A stretch of 64,000 nucleotides of DNA from assembly GCA_008704415.1 (NCBI GenBank), contig VXIS01000250.1, positions 1 to 64,000 on the forward strand, in the 5' to 3' direction. The notes beneath the pieces are model-generated. The model did not search any database, was not told the origin of the DNA, and saw only the letters and a program-made list of their open reading frames with translations. The translations under genes and the position numbers were made by a program. The stretch comes from Sphaerosporella brunnea. Taxonomy: Eukaryota > Ascomycota > Pezizomycetes > Pezizales > Pyronemataceae. Shown piece after piece: positions 36,169 through 47,454 of this stretch (its first letter is position 1; the number at the start of each line of letters is the position of its first letter).

Positions 36169-37052
36169 TAGTGATGGCCATAAGCCTAGCCGCCTCGAGT
36201 TCAAGGCTCGAGCCTTTCGTTATAGCTGGCTAGCATGATATCCCGTCAGCGGGCTGCTAACGCATCCAACTGCTCATAACCCATCCTAACTTATCGCAAC
36301 ACGTTCTAATTAGTCCTAACTCGTCCAACTCCTCCGAACGCATCCGAATACATCCAACTGCCTCCGAACTCGTCGAACGTCTCACAACTTGTCCGGCACT
36401 TGCTAATTCATCGCAACTCATCATATCTCGTGCTAACTCATCCAACTCTTTGTACTCGTGCTCACTCATCGTCACTCCTGCCAACATACACGGAGCCGGC
36501 TCAAGTTAAACGCTGAAGCCTTTTCTTATAGCTCCCTAGATAGGTAGGCGGAGACATCCCGTTGGTGGGCCAAGATTGGGACGCCGCGTATGGACAGAGA
36601 GAGGTTAAGAATACTTTCAATAGCGAGGATGGGGATGTGGGAGAGACGGTGAGGGTCATGCCGAGGGCTCGGCGGCCAGGCAGAGCCATGGTATCACCAC
36701 CATGCAGAGTAGCCTGTCACAGCACTGGTTCCTCCGAGCTGCAGGACACCAGCCAGAGCGAATGCGGTGATGCTGGCCTGGGTGCCCCTGGTGATGGCCA
36801 GGAGCATTGGCGCCAGGGCAACGGGAGGGCATGGAGCCCGAGCAGAGCAGGAAACTGATCCAGAAAGCGCTAATTCCGGATCAGATGTATGGGATATATA
36901 CTAGAATAGCGCAGTCTCTAATGTCGCCGTGTGCAACCTTATTCCCCGGCTCGTATATCTCTAATTGTACATTAGTTCGAGCGACAGCTCGCCCTTTTTA
37001 GGCTCGAGCCTTCCTGCGGGCTCAGTTTCTGCTCGGCTTATGTCGATCACTA
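36169..37052 (+). mobile_element. hAT family 1 nonautonomous element (copy E)
   Basis: The copy starts TAGTGATGGCCATAAGCCTA and ends TTATGTCGATCACTA, with perfect 8-bp flanking duplications CACTGGAG (36161-36168 and 37053-37060). Its right half matches copy D (GCATGGAGCC.GAGCAGAGCA and GATTCCGGATCAGAT-type blocks), so both are the same family in the same orientation. Unlike copy D it carries a 10-bp array (36254-36483). The array is flanked on both sides by a near repeat of the left subterminal block (GGCTCGAGCCTTTCGTTATAG before, GCCTTTTCTTATAGCTCCCT after), as if the array arose with a local duplication. Confidence 0.92.
36254..36483 (-). repeat. Degenerate 10-bp tandem array in copy E
   Basis: Some twenty imperfect units of the AACTCATCCT type (complement GAGTTAGGAY-like) lie near the left end of the hAT copy at 36169-37052. 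In element orientation this is the same end and the same direction as in the copies at 492-1433 and 58096-59482. Confidence 0.75.
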
Positions 37053-37082
37053 CACTGGAGTCACCATACATCAACCATCATC

Positions 37083-38428
37083 AACCATGTCGGATCCATG
37101 ATGGGCAATTGACGGTAATCCAGGGAAATGATTGTGAAACGTGTGAGTCCATGCTGCGGGAGGGAATTGATGGTGAATGTAAAGACAAACGATGGAGTGT
37201 ATGGAAAAGGAGAGCCCAAGAACGAGTGCGAAGCAATAGGGAAGGTGATTCCCGTCTGGTTCACTATCATAACGCTGATTGAATTAAGGCAACCGATAAA
37301 TGGTCAGAGAAAACTCGTCACCGTCTCATCATTTCCGGCGACAACAACGTGGTTAACAGTTGAAGAAACAGCGATTACGATATGTGGATGATCAATCAGA
37401 CTGACACAGTTGTCCATTCAGCAATCTACATGCATCCACTGTTGGATCGTTTGTCGTGGAAGCCTATTCTCGCCATGGGTCTTTTTAAAAAGGCCGACGA
37501 CCCTAAACAGCGGCGCATTTGGTCTATGTACCATGACTGGTTCCAGCTATGAGGGAGCATGCCGACACCGTTGGCGCGTGGGTTAACCATACTCAATGGA
37601 GGATCCGCTCTCTATGCGGTACGCGGTCGGGTTTTGCCGCACGTGGTGAGTGAGGCGACGACTGGCGACAGGAGACTTATCGACGCCGGGAGTCGACAAA
37701 CCCCACGTGGCATTTTTGAATGGCATGGTGTGGACCCTGCCCAGCCATACTTAGCGGAGGGTGAGAGCACGACCTGAGCGGTCATCGGCAGCTACTTTTC
37801 GCAGGCCAACGGAAGCCAAGGGGTCAAGCGTCCAATAACCAACTATCTATTAGTATCCAGCTGGTAATGCTCAACTCCACGATTACACCATTCCAAATAC
37901 AGATACCACGAAAGTGAGGTTATCAGACCATTCATCCGTCGTAGTGCGACCTGACACTGTGCGAGTGTCGGAGTTCGATATCAGACTGTCTGAGGCTGAC
38001 GGTGAACTCAGGAATGAAAGTCAGGTTCTAAACGCATGGTTTCAGGATCAAGCGGCTACGAATTCAGACGATCCCGTCCTCACTTGACGACACCGGTGTT
38101 GAGCTTCGCTTCATCTCAAACTTTTGCCGTCCGCTTGCCTGTACTCAGATCAACACCATGTTACCACCGCCACCAACGGCGTTTGTTTTGGGCACGGGAA
38201 AAACTTGCCTACTTCAACAGTGACGTGGTTTCAGACTCTTGGCACGGTGTGACGGTTCCCAAACGTCCACAATCGACCAATTTGCCAGAGGTAGCGGTAT
38301 CGAACTGCTTTTTAGGCATACCTGCTCTCGGCGACACAAGGTTGTTGGATGCCGTATTTCATGCATGCAGCGCACACCCATCAGCAACCGTTAGAATTAC
38401 GATATTGCGTCCCTCGGGCAGGACGTAA
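37083..38428 (+). pseudogene. Decayed coding tract, function unknown (right part)
   Basis: Directly right of the hAT copy, one plus-strand frame reads as convincing protein for some 230 codons. It includes SWKPILAMGLFKKADDPKQR (about 37458-37517) and TPRGIFEWHGVDPAQPYLAE (about 37698-37757). It is broken by stops at about 37281, 37341, 37550 and 37775, all four of them TGA, before a TAA near 37866. From 37854, after a TATTAG acceptor-like site, a second frame carries on (VRPDTVRVSEFDIRLSEADG) to a TGA at 38088. The first frame then resumes (38036-38428, VSNCFLGIPALGDTRLLDAV) to a TAA. It could be one decayed gene with frameshifts, or exons with unrecognised introns. No family is recognised. 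Confidence 0.45.
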
Positions 38429-39009
38429 CAATGCGTGGCCTATCAACGAGTAAAAACAAGGCTTAAAAAGGAAAACAAACGCTTTGCCACGCGATAGCTC
38501 GCGAGAAGTGTCATTCTTTGACACAAAACGAAACAAGAGAAATCTCCGCGTTCAATGCTCGGGTGAAAGAGTCCTATTCTGCGAATAATTGGGGTTGGGC
38601 CAGGTCTTCTTGGCAATACGTTTGCCGTACTTGGCCTGCATCCGGATTCACGCGAGGTTTAGGCACCAGATCCCGGAGCTGCGTCTGAGCTGACAATCAA
38701 ATGTAAGCCTCATATAAGTGGATCAGCGGGAAGCGGCATAATTTCCACCGTGCCTGTGGTTCTGTTTGTTGTGGAGAACGGACTGAGGCATTTACTCGGT
38801 ACGAAACACAGATCAGTTGGACTGTGAACGCGGAGTTGGCTGAAACATCCCAATTTCAATGCCTTCTTTTACAAGACCCGCCTCAAGTCCAGAGAAATGC
38901 TGGGGACAGGGCTCCCGCTGCTCGTTAGGTTCAAATTGAGAACTAGCCGGTAGGGAGGCATGGCAAGCGACGAAGAAAAAAAGGGCAGTGGCTTCGCCGG
39001 TGCATCTAA
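38429..39009. other. No supportable gene
   Basis: Some frames remain open (for example NNWGWARSSWQYVC near 38580), possibly a continuation of the decayed tract to the left. Nothing firmer can be said. Confidence 0.4.
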
Positions 39010-39236
39010 CGGACCGGAGAAATCGCGGGATGGTGTCCGTTGTGTTGGCGATGGCGGCCATTGTGATGCCCAGGCACATGCAGACGAGGGCGAGCCGGCA
39101 TGATCTCAGAGCAGGGAGCTGAGCTAGGAGGCTTCGATTCCGGACCAAATATGTCGCATATATACTTGTGTAGCTAAGTCTCTAACGTTACCAGCTCGTA
39201 CTTCATCAACTGTATGGTTGTTCGAGCAAAAGCTCA
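39010..39236 (+). mobile_element. hAT family 1 fragment (copy I), right end missing
   Basis: The sequence matches the right half of copies D and E in order: GGCCATTGTGATG.CCAGG, GATTCCGGACCAAAT, ATATACT, ACCAGCTCGTA, then GTTCGAGCAAAAGCTC. It stops just before the GAGCC-rich terminal block and the TCCATCACTA end. No left end is found. It is a truncated relic in the same orientation as D and E. Confidence 0.65.
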
Positions 39237-40498
39237 GTACCTACAACATTTTTTCCTTGGAAAGACGGACCGCCTTGATATTAAGGCAGCTTTTTGCGCT
39301 GCCGGGTCGGGTTTGAGACACACAACTTGACTCAATGGATGGACAGTTAGACTGCGCGCTAGTAGGATGGAGCAGCACCAAGGGACAGGCCTCGAACCCC
39401 CTGGGGGCGAGAGATGGGCGGGCATAGTGCTGGCAGCTTGGAGGCCGAGTCTCAGGATCTTGTCCGGCCCCTATAAAAGCGCCCGTATGGTCAATTCCTC
39501 GAGGATCGCCAGCACCGCACGTCGTCTTCGCATCCTCGCTCCTCAGTTGTTTTGCCACCCACCACGACCATCTCCCTGCAGCTCTGCCCACTGTCGAGGC
39601 TGGGAGGAGTTCAGCCCGGTACTGGGCTACAGGGCTGGGCTTAGACCTTCCGAACCTCAGCCTCCAGACTCTCTTTTTCCGAGCTAGCGGCAACCTTTGC
39701 AGACACGTGGTTCAGGTTTAAGGTGAATGGTTTTCGGTCTTTTGTATGGTTCCTTTCTCTCAATGTTAGGTCTTTCTTATGGTTGTTTTCGTAGTACTGT
39801 ACTTTGTTTTCCCTCCCCGTTGCGGAAAATAGACTAGGCTGGGCCTTATCAAAGAGAAACATGCCGGCTGATAGCAACAAAGCTGAGGAAAGGGAAAACG
39901 ACGGTGACTTTTCTGGGTTGCCAGCGAGCAAGTGGCTCTTCTCTCGCATTCTTGCTTGAGGAGCGCCCAACCGCACACCCAGCACTGGAGATGGGTGGGG
40001 ACCTTCGCTGTAGGAAATCATGGAGAATTGTGACCGTAACGCTCTCGCATTCAACGACCGCCACGATAATCGAGGGACTCACAATTGCAGCATCACACGG
40101 TCGGTGAATGGGAATCGAGCCCTAGGTGTCGGAATATGTGGGATAACCCGCGCACAACCAGCGGCAGCCTACCACCTCAACCCTCCACTCCCTGAGCACG
40201 ATAAGGAATGGATGAGGGAACAGAACTGGTGAGTTTTCACCATGGCAATGAACGCATACCTGCGCCTGAACAATGTCACCATTTCGGTAGAGCGGTCGCG
40301 CAAATGAAATACCCAGGAGAAGCCATAACAGAAAACATGCCAGCGCATACTGCGTAGTGAAGGAGACAGTCCGAGGCGAGTCGATCCATAAGGAAGGCAT
40401 GAGGCAGCTAGAGTTGTACGAAGATGGGCGGTACAGTATAGTCGAAGACTTCCAATACCGCTTTCGACAAAGCTATGTCCTGCGTACACTATCGCTGG
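39237..40498. other. No supportable gene
   Basis: Frames of 100-150 codons overlap at 39241-40054 on both strands without recognisable motifs. The eight bases 40491-40498 (ATCGCTGG) are the left target-site duplication of the next element. Confidence 0.45.
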
Positions 40499-41458
40499 TA
40501 GTGATGGAGCCGGCTCCAGCCAAAAGCTCAAGCCTCGAGCCAGAGCCGGCTCGATCCGCCGAAATTTTGAACTCGAGCTGGCTCTAGCAACGGTTAGTCT
40601 CGCTCGAGCTGCGCTCGAGCTTTTACTTAGTATTTGTTGGCTCCAAGCGCCGCATCAACCCCCATCTCAACCCACCCTACCCGTCATACTGCACTTTCCA
40701 CAACACCCACCCAGCGCGCGGCCAGGACAACGCAACAATCACCCTGTCGACGGTCCCTAGCAGTGGCTCCGGCTATGATGATCGAATCGATGCTCCTCCT
40801 GATGAAGTAGATCAAGCTATGCAGGCGTTCTACAAGAAAATAAGTGAACAATGGGGTAAAACCAATAATAATCCTCAGCTCAGAGTGTCCACGACTCGAA
40901 GAAACACCGGAAACACTTTTTTGTCGAGAGACTGCAACCCAAGTATCCGCAACATTATGAGCTTCGTGCTCAGCATTATTTGTCCTGCCCCAAACGCTAC
41001 CTAATCGCGCACACTCATCGTGGCTTAAGCACTGGCTAAAGCAACCGAAGTCAAACGGTGGGAAAAGTGGGGTGATGACGACCCGGATGGTATACAGGTG
41101 GCAGCTGGAGAAAGTGTCGACATTGCGGGTATATCTGGTGAGGGGGCGGCGGGTGAGGGAGCGGCGGGTGATAGCAATCATGACGCCCCGGAGGGTGCAG
41201 ATTCCGCCGTTGAGGCTGCTCTAAACTCAACTGGGCTGTTGGGCCTCACAGATTGATCTGCACAGATTGATACAAATGTACATTTCACCCAAACGCTAAC
41301 CATGTGCTCTTTTTTTTTCCCTGCACTGTGGGACGGCTTGAGCCGGGATCGAGCCCACCCCAGATCGGCTCGAGCTCACGAGCCGAGCCAGGAAATTTGA
41401 CGAGCTGGCTCGAGCCCACCCTCTGGGCTTGAGTCGAGCCAGCTCGTGTTCATCACTA
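40499..41458 (+). mobile_element. hAT family 2 nonautonomous element with BED-finger remnant (copy A)
   Basis: The copy starts TAGTGATGGAGCCGGCTCCA and ends GCTCGTGTTCATCACTA. The flanks are ATCGCTGG (40491-40498) and ATCGCTGC (41459-41466), identical at 7 of 8 positions, a convincing hAT target-site duplication. Inside, a plus-strand frame (about 40760-41003) gives a degenerate BED finger: DQAMQAFYKKISEQWGKTNN, then a Ser/Thr-Arg stretch. A second block (about 41030-41255) has KATEVKRWEKWGDDDPDG, then Gly/Ala-rich repeats, then DAPEGADSAVEAALNSTGLL and a TGA. This tail recurs in copy C. The catalytic core is absent. Confidence 0.92.
40760..41257 (+). pseudogene. Broken N-terminal part of a hAT transposase (BED finger)
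   Basis: Within copy A, the aromatic-Lys-Lys motif FYKKISEQW corresponds to the start of BED zinc fingers (FxKx...KCxxC), although the zinc-binding pairs are worn. The stretch KATEVKRWEKW corresponds to the helix that commonly follows BED in hAT transposases. BED fingers bind the transposon ends. In copies B and C a GT-AG intron follows the first block; in copy A the donor GGTAAA is present without an obvious acceptor at the same place. In-frame stops interrupt the middle. It could not be active. Confidence 0.6.
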
Positions 41459-41466
41459 ATCGCTGC

Positions 41467-43509
41467 ACAGCGAGTGTTGTTATCGGATTCCGCTCAACCT
41501 TGACATGGCGAATTATCGTGCTCATGCTGCTCCGGGTCAATGACCGAATTCGGGCACAACTCCACCTGGGCTTCCGGCGCCATTTGATCCTTCATATTAA
41601 CAAGGTCCTGATTGCCCATGCTGCTCCGAGTCGCGGTATGCATCTGCTCGCGGTGCACATTCTTAGCAGGCATCCCATCCTCTCCACCAGTTTCATCTAG
41701 CCTCCATTGATTCTCATCGTATGCCTGTTCCTTCCCAACGCAGGTCTTCATTCTCATGCCGCCCCGAATGACCATTCTCATCCGTATTATACTGGGCGCC
41801 TGAATTCTCATCGCGGGCTTCCGTCTGGTCCAACACCCACTGATGCAATAATGAAATCATCAGGCTGCGGAACATGCTGAAAACGTCTTCGTTATTGCCT
41901 GATACGCTCTCTTGAAATGAAGCAAAATCCTCACCATGGTGAAGAGATTGCCGCACGGTATCAAGGTGTCAGACGTGACAGCCGAAAGGACCCGATCGGC
42001 ATGTGTATGCAGAACTAAGAAACCGGCGATCAGCATGGCGCAGCGCTTCGAAATGAGCGATTGTTTACCAGAGTCCATGAGGTATGAGCAACACCTCGGC
42101 GGGATCATCACGTTTGCTGGGCGTTCAGCGCAGTCGGACAGCTTGTCGCGATGCCGTTCGACCGTCTAGGCCTGGAAACAGAGGAGTGCGCTGTCAAATG
42201 CGGCCCGGTTCCCCAATTTGTTGCACCAGGCTCGGAATACAGCGTTAATACGTCAGCTGGGAGAATTCTGTTTAGTTGGGCTTTCTAGCGACCGGAGGAA
42301 TCTCGTCGATATGCGAAAGCGCTAGCATTGTCAAGTGGCCGAAATGGTGGTGAGCAAATCGTCAAACCTGTTGTTCGTCGCCGCGTACATATCATAATTA
42401 GCGGTACAGTTAAACTTGGCAGTCCTTGATTGATAAGGGCGGTTTTGTTTGGGTGCGTAAAGTTAGAAACAATATCCCGCTACGTCTTGATGACACTTTG
42501 CGCGTGTTCGAATCCATCCAGCGTGAAAGCGCGCATCTATATACATACGGAAACAGTTGTCACTTGCTGTGTATCAGAGACACAAACATAGCCGCTCATA
42601 CGCAGGCTAGGCTTAGACCATCTGGTAATAGGTGATTTCACCCCACATGAGCACACGCTGTCGGCTAAGAGCTCAAGTATAAATCTATGAAGAGATTATC
42701 CCGATAGAATGAGTGATTTCATAACCTCAGGCTGTAACTAGGCATAGCCATGCAAGTCGACGTATTTGTTGCAAAATGACCCCATCGTGAGTGGCTTCCA
42801 CGATTCACTGCATCGTTTTCACGTGAGAGGAGAGGTTCATTGACGTGGTCGGGTGAAAACTGGGGTGTTTCGGCCACTAAAACGGGGGAACACAGTTAAT
42901 AGTTTGGGTTCATCTTTTACATACGAGCCCTTGAGATATTGGGTAGAAACAACAGCAGAACACCACAAAGAAACCACCTCAAAAGACATCCAGAAACCGT
43001 CAACGTTGTTAAAAAGGCATTGTTAACGCATGCGCGGCAATATTGAGTGGCCGGCACTGACGGGGACCAGAAGGTGCTTCCCAGGTGGTCCTGAACGCTG
43101 CGGCTTGAGTTTGATGTTTTATTCATATCAATCCCTTTTTCCAGGTCGCATGAACGCCGCGCAGAATCTGTGCCACATGCCTCTTCATATTGCTATCACG
43201 ACTCTCCATATGGGCGAGACCTGTGAGGTCACGGGAGCTGGGCAGCAGCAGGCCGTGAGCGTCACACCAGACGATCAATCGCGAAATGATCACCCAATAA
43301 AACGCTGAATGATTACCATCATGCCGCGATCGTCTGTAATCACGCAATCATTGGCAAAAATGAACGTTGGAAGCAAGTGAGTCGGGTGTGAAAATTAACC
43401 GTCAAACAATTTGTGATAATGTGGGGGAACGGAGGCGGCTTGGGATAGAGTGCAGGCAATGCATGTAATTGCTTATATGTAGCTAGGCCGAGACACTACA
43501 ATAGAACCT
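41467..43509. other. No supportable gene
   Basis: Frames of 70-105 codons overlap at 41446-42169 on both strands without motifs. No repeat ends are recognised. Confidence 0.45.
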
Positions 43510-43618
43510 AGACCTTTCGAGCTTTGACTCGAGCTTTGCAGGGTCATGGCACTCGTTCGAGCCGAGTCAGCTCGAACGCACCCGTTGGCACGACTCGAGC
43601 CGGTTCGTGTCCATCACT
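43510..43618 (+). mobile_element. hAT family 2 end fragment (copy J)
   Basis: About 110 bp of GAGCC/GGCTCG-type subterminal sequence ends TTCGTGTCCATCACTG, a family 2 right end. The left terminal repeat is missing. The bases after the end (ATTGTAGTG, 43619-43627) occur inverted just before the fragment (CACTACAAT, about 43494-43502). That is not a direct target duplication. Confidence 0.6.
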
Positions 43619-43619
43619 G

Positions 43620-44120
43620 ATTGTAGTGCCAGGGATATGGCTCCGATTCTCGATCTCAGCTACAAGCGCAACGGTTTTACATCAATGGGTTGGCAGCCAT
43701 CATAGTCTTCTAATGCCAGGTGGCAGTGACGTAAAATTTAGTCTCCTTACGGCTGAGCCTGAGGACGGCTCAACAGCTTCTTGCCATGCTGTGGGGAACC
43801 TTACAGATGACGACTTTGACTTTGCTTCGCTTTACCAGTAGGAACATTTGCAAGAGATGCAGGCAATGGTTACATGGTACGTCGTTGATCCGGTAGAAGC
43901 GCACCAGGGCAACCCTGTGGAATGGAGGAAACCGAATGGGGAACGGTTGTCAACATTTGTCATAATGGGTCGCGATCATCTCTCTATACCAACCATAGGT
44001 GTCCCGATTGAGCGTCTTTTGTTCAAAGCCCGAGATTTTATTACCAACATGCGAAACAGGCCTTTGGAAAGCGCAAGCAGCGCTTCCCTGTTGCTCAATA
44101 GCTGGTTGGGGAAGCATTAA
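43620..44120 (+). pseudogene. hAT transposase C-terminal dimerisation domain remnant
   Basis: The plus-strand frame reads NPVEWRKPNGERLSTFVIMG, then RDHLSIPTIGVPIERLLFKA, then RDFITNMRNRPLESASSASL and LLNSWLGK. These match, in order, the hAT family C-terminal block: (N)PxxWW, LA..LLSIPATSVPxERxFS, the R.R..L turn, and the LxxW near the end. The usual SIPATSVPVER is changed to SIPTIGVPIER. A TAG at 43842-43844 separates this from an upstream in-frame part ending TDDDFDFASLYQ. No catalytic core is present. It abuts the end fragment at 43510-43618, so the two may come from one element. Confidence 0.82.
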
Positions 44121-47100
44121 TGGGAGCAGTGGGAACAGGAAACGTTAAATGAGGAGGATCCGGGCAAGATTGATTGTGGAGAAGCGTTTCCGGTCACAGA
44201 GACCCATCACAAATCACTTCCAAACAGTGCTTACGACGTTGTGGCCAGTCATCATTCGGTTTATTTACTAAACAGGCGCAGACTGTCACTCAACAATATG
44301 TGTTCCTAGTGACCTTTGTCACTCGAACTTGTGTTCTCTGACACCTGTGCCACCAAACCGGAGACACGTCATTCTGGAATCACTTTGGCCCCAAAGCATA
44401 GGTCCCCACGAAGCTGGGTACTATCCTCCACTTTCCCTAAGGCAACCTCTCAGATCCGCTGCAATTGTTCCATGCAGGATATGTTACAGTATTTGCACCC
44501 TCAAGGGGATGACGTGAAAATGCAGAGAATTTTTCAGGGTTTGCTGTTGAGTTGAACTGCGGACCAAAATGTGAAACCCAACCCGTCTTGGGCTTTTGTG
44601 TATGAAGGCAAAGCCTTTTATTCCACCAGTAAACGCCCACGTCAAAATTCAACCCCACTCAGGGACGCGCTGAACCCCAGTCCGCAAGAGTCAAGCAACG
44701 CTGCCATTCATACTATGCCAATCTGTGGCCCCATGAAGAAGCCTTGTTATTCAGGCGTTGCACTTTCGTGCTAGCTCTGTTTGAGAGGCAGGCACGCTGC
44801 TGTTGCGGCGGAGGTCAATCAACTGCCGTTGACTGCAGATCGTGGAGGTGAGTATGGGCGCAAAGTGGCGACGACTGGTGATCGTGGGGACTCATTTACT
44901 TATCTGGTTGCCTGGAACATTACTCAGAGCGGAAAAATAGGAGAGTATTGTCCCCACGAGTGGCAGGATAAAGGGTTTCGCAGAAATCGTAAATCAATTC
45001 AAACCTACATAGCTCTTTCAGCGCTTGCCCTGCTTCCTCTTCTTCCCCTGATTGCTGTCCTTCGTCCAATCGTACCCAGCTTCCGTGCTTTAACAGAGGC
45101 AGGACATGGCAATCATATTACTTGATCTTCTTTGAAATCTGCTCTTCGTAACAGGTCATAGGTGTCAATCACACTCCCCTTTTGATCATTTTCGCACGCG
45201 TCACCTAAACGCTCTCCACGAGCGGTGTCAGTCAAGGTAGGTGGTGAATTGCTTGTCCATCAGGTACCAACCTCTTGGTCGCGCACCGCGTCAGTGGGGT
45301 TTTCTTGGAAGCAGTCTGCTTCCAAGCACGCCAGGAGGCGCCCTTCGTTGGTGTTGGGTTCATAACTCATCTCGTCATTGTGTTTCAACGCACAAGCCGT
45401 TTTTATTGTTGAATTTGGGACTGATATTCTTACGGTGAGGTTTTACCGCGTAACGAAGGCGATGCGGCGTGTTTCAGTTTGTTGTGTCCGGGGGCTGCGG
45501 AAGGGTCAGCTGGTTCGCTTTTCCAGAGACTGGCAACGCTGCTGGGGCTGCGGGCGTTAAAAGGAAGCTACATCAAAGTTGGTTCACTGCACAGCACTCG
45601 ACTGAACCCCAAGATTACAGGCAGCACTATTTTGAACCGCGCAATAGCTATGGTGGCCGCCCAGCTACAACCAACAACCGGTTTTCTCCTCAAGGCACCA
45701 CTGGACCTCTCCGTCACATCGGTGACTGACTGCTAGCAGAAGGCCAGTGTACACATCGGTGTGCCAGATTTTTCTCAGTTTTTCAAACCAACACTGGAGA
45801 GTCCGCATGTTTAACGTGTGTTGGGCACAGGCGTTGACATCTTTGCGGCCAAAGCATGTGTGGCAGCGCCCGTAAGTGCGCACTCACTTGCCTCTAGGAA
45901 TGAAACTTGTGAATGCATTACGCAATACTCGTTTCAAAAGTTACCATCCTCCACCGGTATATATCCGTCCATGTCACGTCGTTCGAGTTGCCTGTGAAGC
46001 TCGAGAGAAATATTGACAGCTCGATTCTCCAGCGACCGTTGCGCCTTAGTTCTCGGAGCTCGTTGTGTTTGACTATATCTCCGGGAACTGCCCATATAGA
46101 CATTTCAAACAGGTCTTCTTGGCGGAGATCTGCTGGGAGAGCAGGATGCTCCGGAGGTGGGCAAGGCTGGCGATGGTGTATGTTGTTTGTTTTCTATTAT
46201 AATCATTATATTTATGTTTGCTCACATTATGTTGAAGCTAGGCTCCACATAACTTCCATCTTTTCGGAAGTTGAACAATTCAGCCCAATGCCCTTCGCCT
46301 CAACATACATAGGATGACACAGCATGACAGCACGGCCGGAGAGAGTCGCCTGCGAATTGATATATCAGGATCAGTGCAATTCGGGACTGTTCGAAAAATT
46401 AGGTAGATGGAAGACTCCTTGACATGGTTGCTGATCTCGTACTTCAGAACCGTAGAAATCGGGATATCGTTGCGACGTTATTCAGTGTCTTCCGCGGCCT
46501 TTTGCCCGCCGCCGACCTTGCTCGGTATTGCTGTAAGCAGGCTATGCACTGCGTGTTCGTGAACGCGCTTGATACGTTGATCGAGCTTGGTGACGAAGAA
46601 CTGGTGACACGTGTTTGCTTATTTCCACCCGCTTCAACAACGGCACTGGCGCCTCTCTCGTGGGGCGGTCAAGAGAACAGCCCCTGTGGTTTGCAGCACC
46701 ACACAATGCCAGTGATCGGCGGACCTCGTTGGACAACGCGTCAAACAAAAACCGCTAAAAGAAACTGCTTCCATTATCCACCACCGTGCATCGTTTGTCA
46801 CCACTAGGCTCCGTGCTGAACGTGCTGCGGCACTATTGGCGTGAAGGGAAAGCACGCAGAATGGGCGATACTTACGCAGAATTCTAAATGGACACTCAAG
46901 CCGGCGCGCTGCCTGATTTCTGCTTTCGCTGCTCAGTTAACGCTTGGCGGGGTGGATATTTCTGGCGCGTTGTTTTGAAGCCCGCCTTTGAAGACGGGAT
47001 GATGCAACAGCTGACACGACGTGCTCATTCCCGCAGGCCACGTTGCAGTCACGGCTAGGCAGGCTGGGGAGATAACTCCTTTCGCCATGTCCAACCGCAG

Positions 47101-47130
47101 ATAACTCAATCGAGTCGAGTAGCAGGCAGA
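44121..47130. other. Tract with uncertain open frames
   Basis: Plus-strand frames of 80-135 codons occur at 44316-44555, 44781-45125, 45469-45736 and 45913-46317. None has a motif I recognise and none of the reading frames join well. The first could be worn transposon sequence continuing from the hAT remnant. Confidence 0.4.
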
Positions 47131-47454
47131 ATGATTGCAACCGAAGCGCAAAACAGTACGTGCCGCCGTGCTGACCCTCACACAATCGACCTCCCTTGTT
47201 TCAGCGAACCGACGCGCACATCAATCGTAGACCGCCCGCTGTGGAGCAAACGCATTGACCGGTATGTCCCGATCTCGATGGCTGCCGTCCGTGATGATGA
47301 ATATAAGAAGAACCACAGGGAAATTAAGTTTTATGTTATTTATAACCCCCCCGGTCTCCCGGCATGCCGGACCCGTGGCTCACGGCAACTGTTAACTTCC
47401 TCTGGGCCCGCTCCATCTCAGCCCGGCATCATTCTTGTCACTTCCAAGGCGTAG
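47131..47454 (+). CDS. Unrecognised ORF of 107 residues, possible exon
   Basis: An ATG at 47131 opens a frame with a natural-looking middle (RIDRYVPISMAAVRDDEYKK and KFYVIYNPPG) and no simple repeats. A polypyrimidine stretch and CAG acceptor near 47523 lead into a further open stretch (LREVLLYYDLLFECFLTEIY) that could be a second exon. No family is recognised. Confidence 0.3.
   Translation: MIATEAQNSTCRRADPHTIDLPCFSEPTRTSIVDRPLWSKRIDRYVPISMAAVRDDEYKKNHREIKFYVIYNPPGLPACRTRGSRQLLTSSGPAPSQPGIILVTSKA

Noticed and set aside
37128..37777. Genome-wide reassignment of TGA to Trp
   Set aside because: TGA-only stops in one decayed ORF are few, and other gene models here (12602-13121 ends TAG, 59919-60273 and 60707-61259 end TGA) fit the standard code.
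38170..38225. Walker A-like GTGKTCLL in one frame near 38195
   Set aside because: The frame is open for only some 50 codons, the usual preceding strand pattern and a downstream Walker B are absent, and the neighbouring frame reads better.
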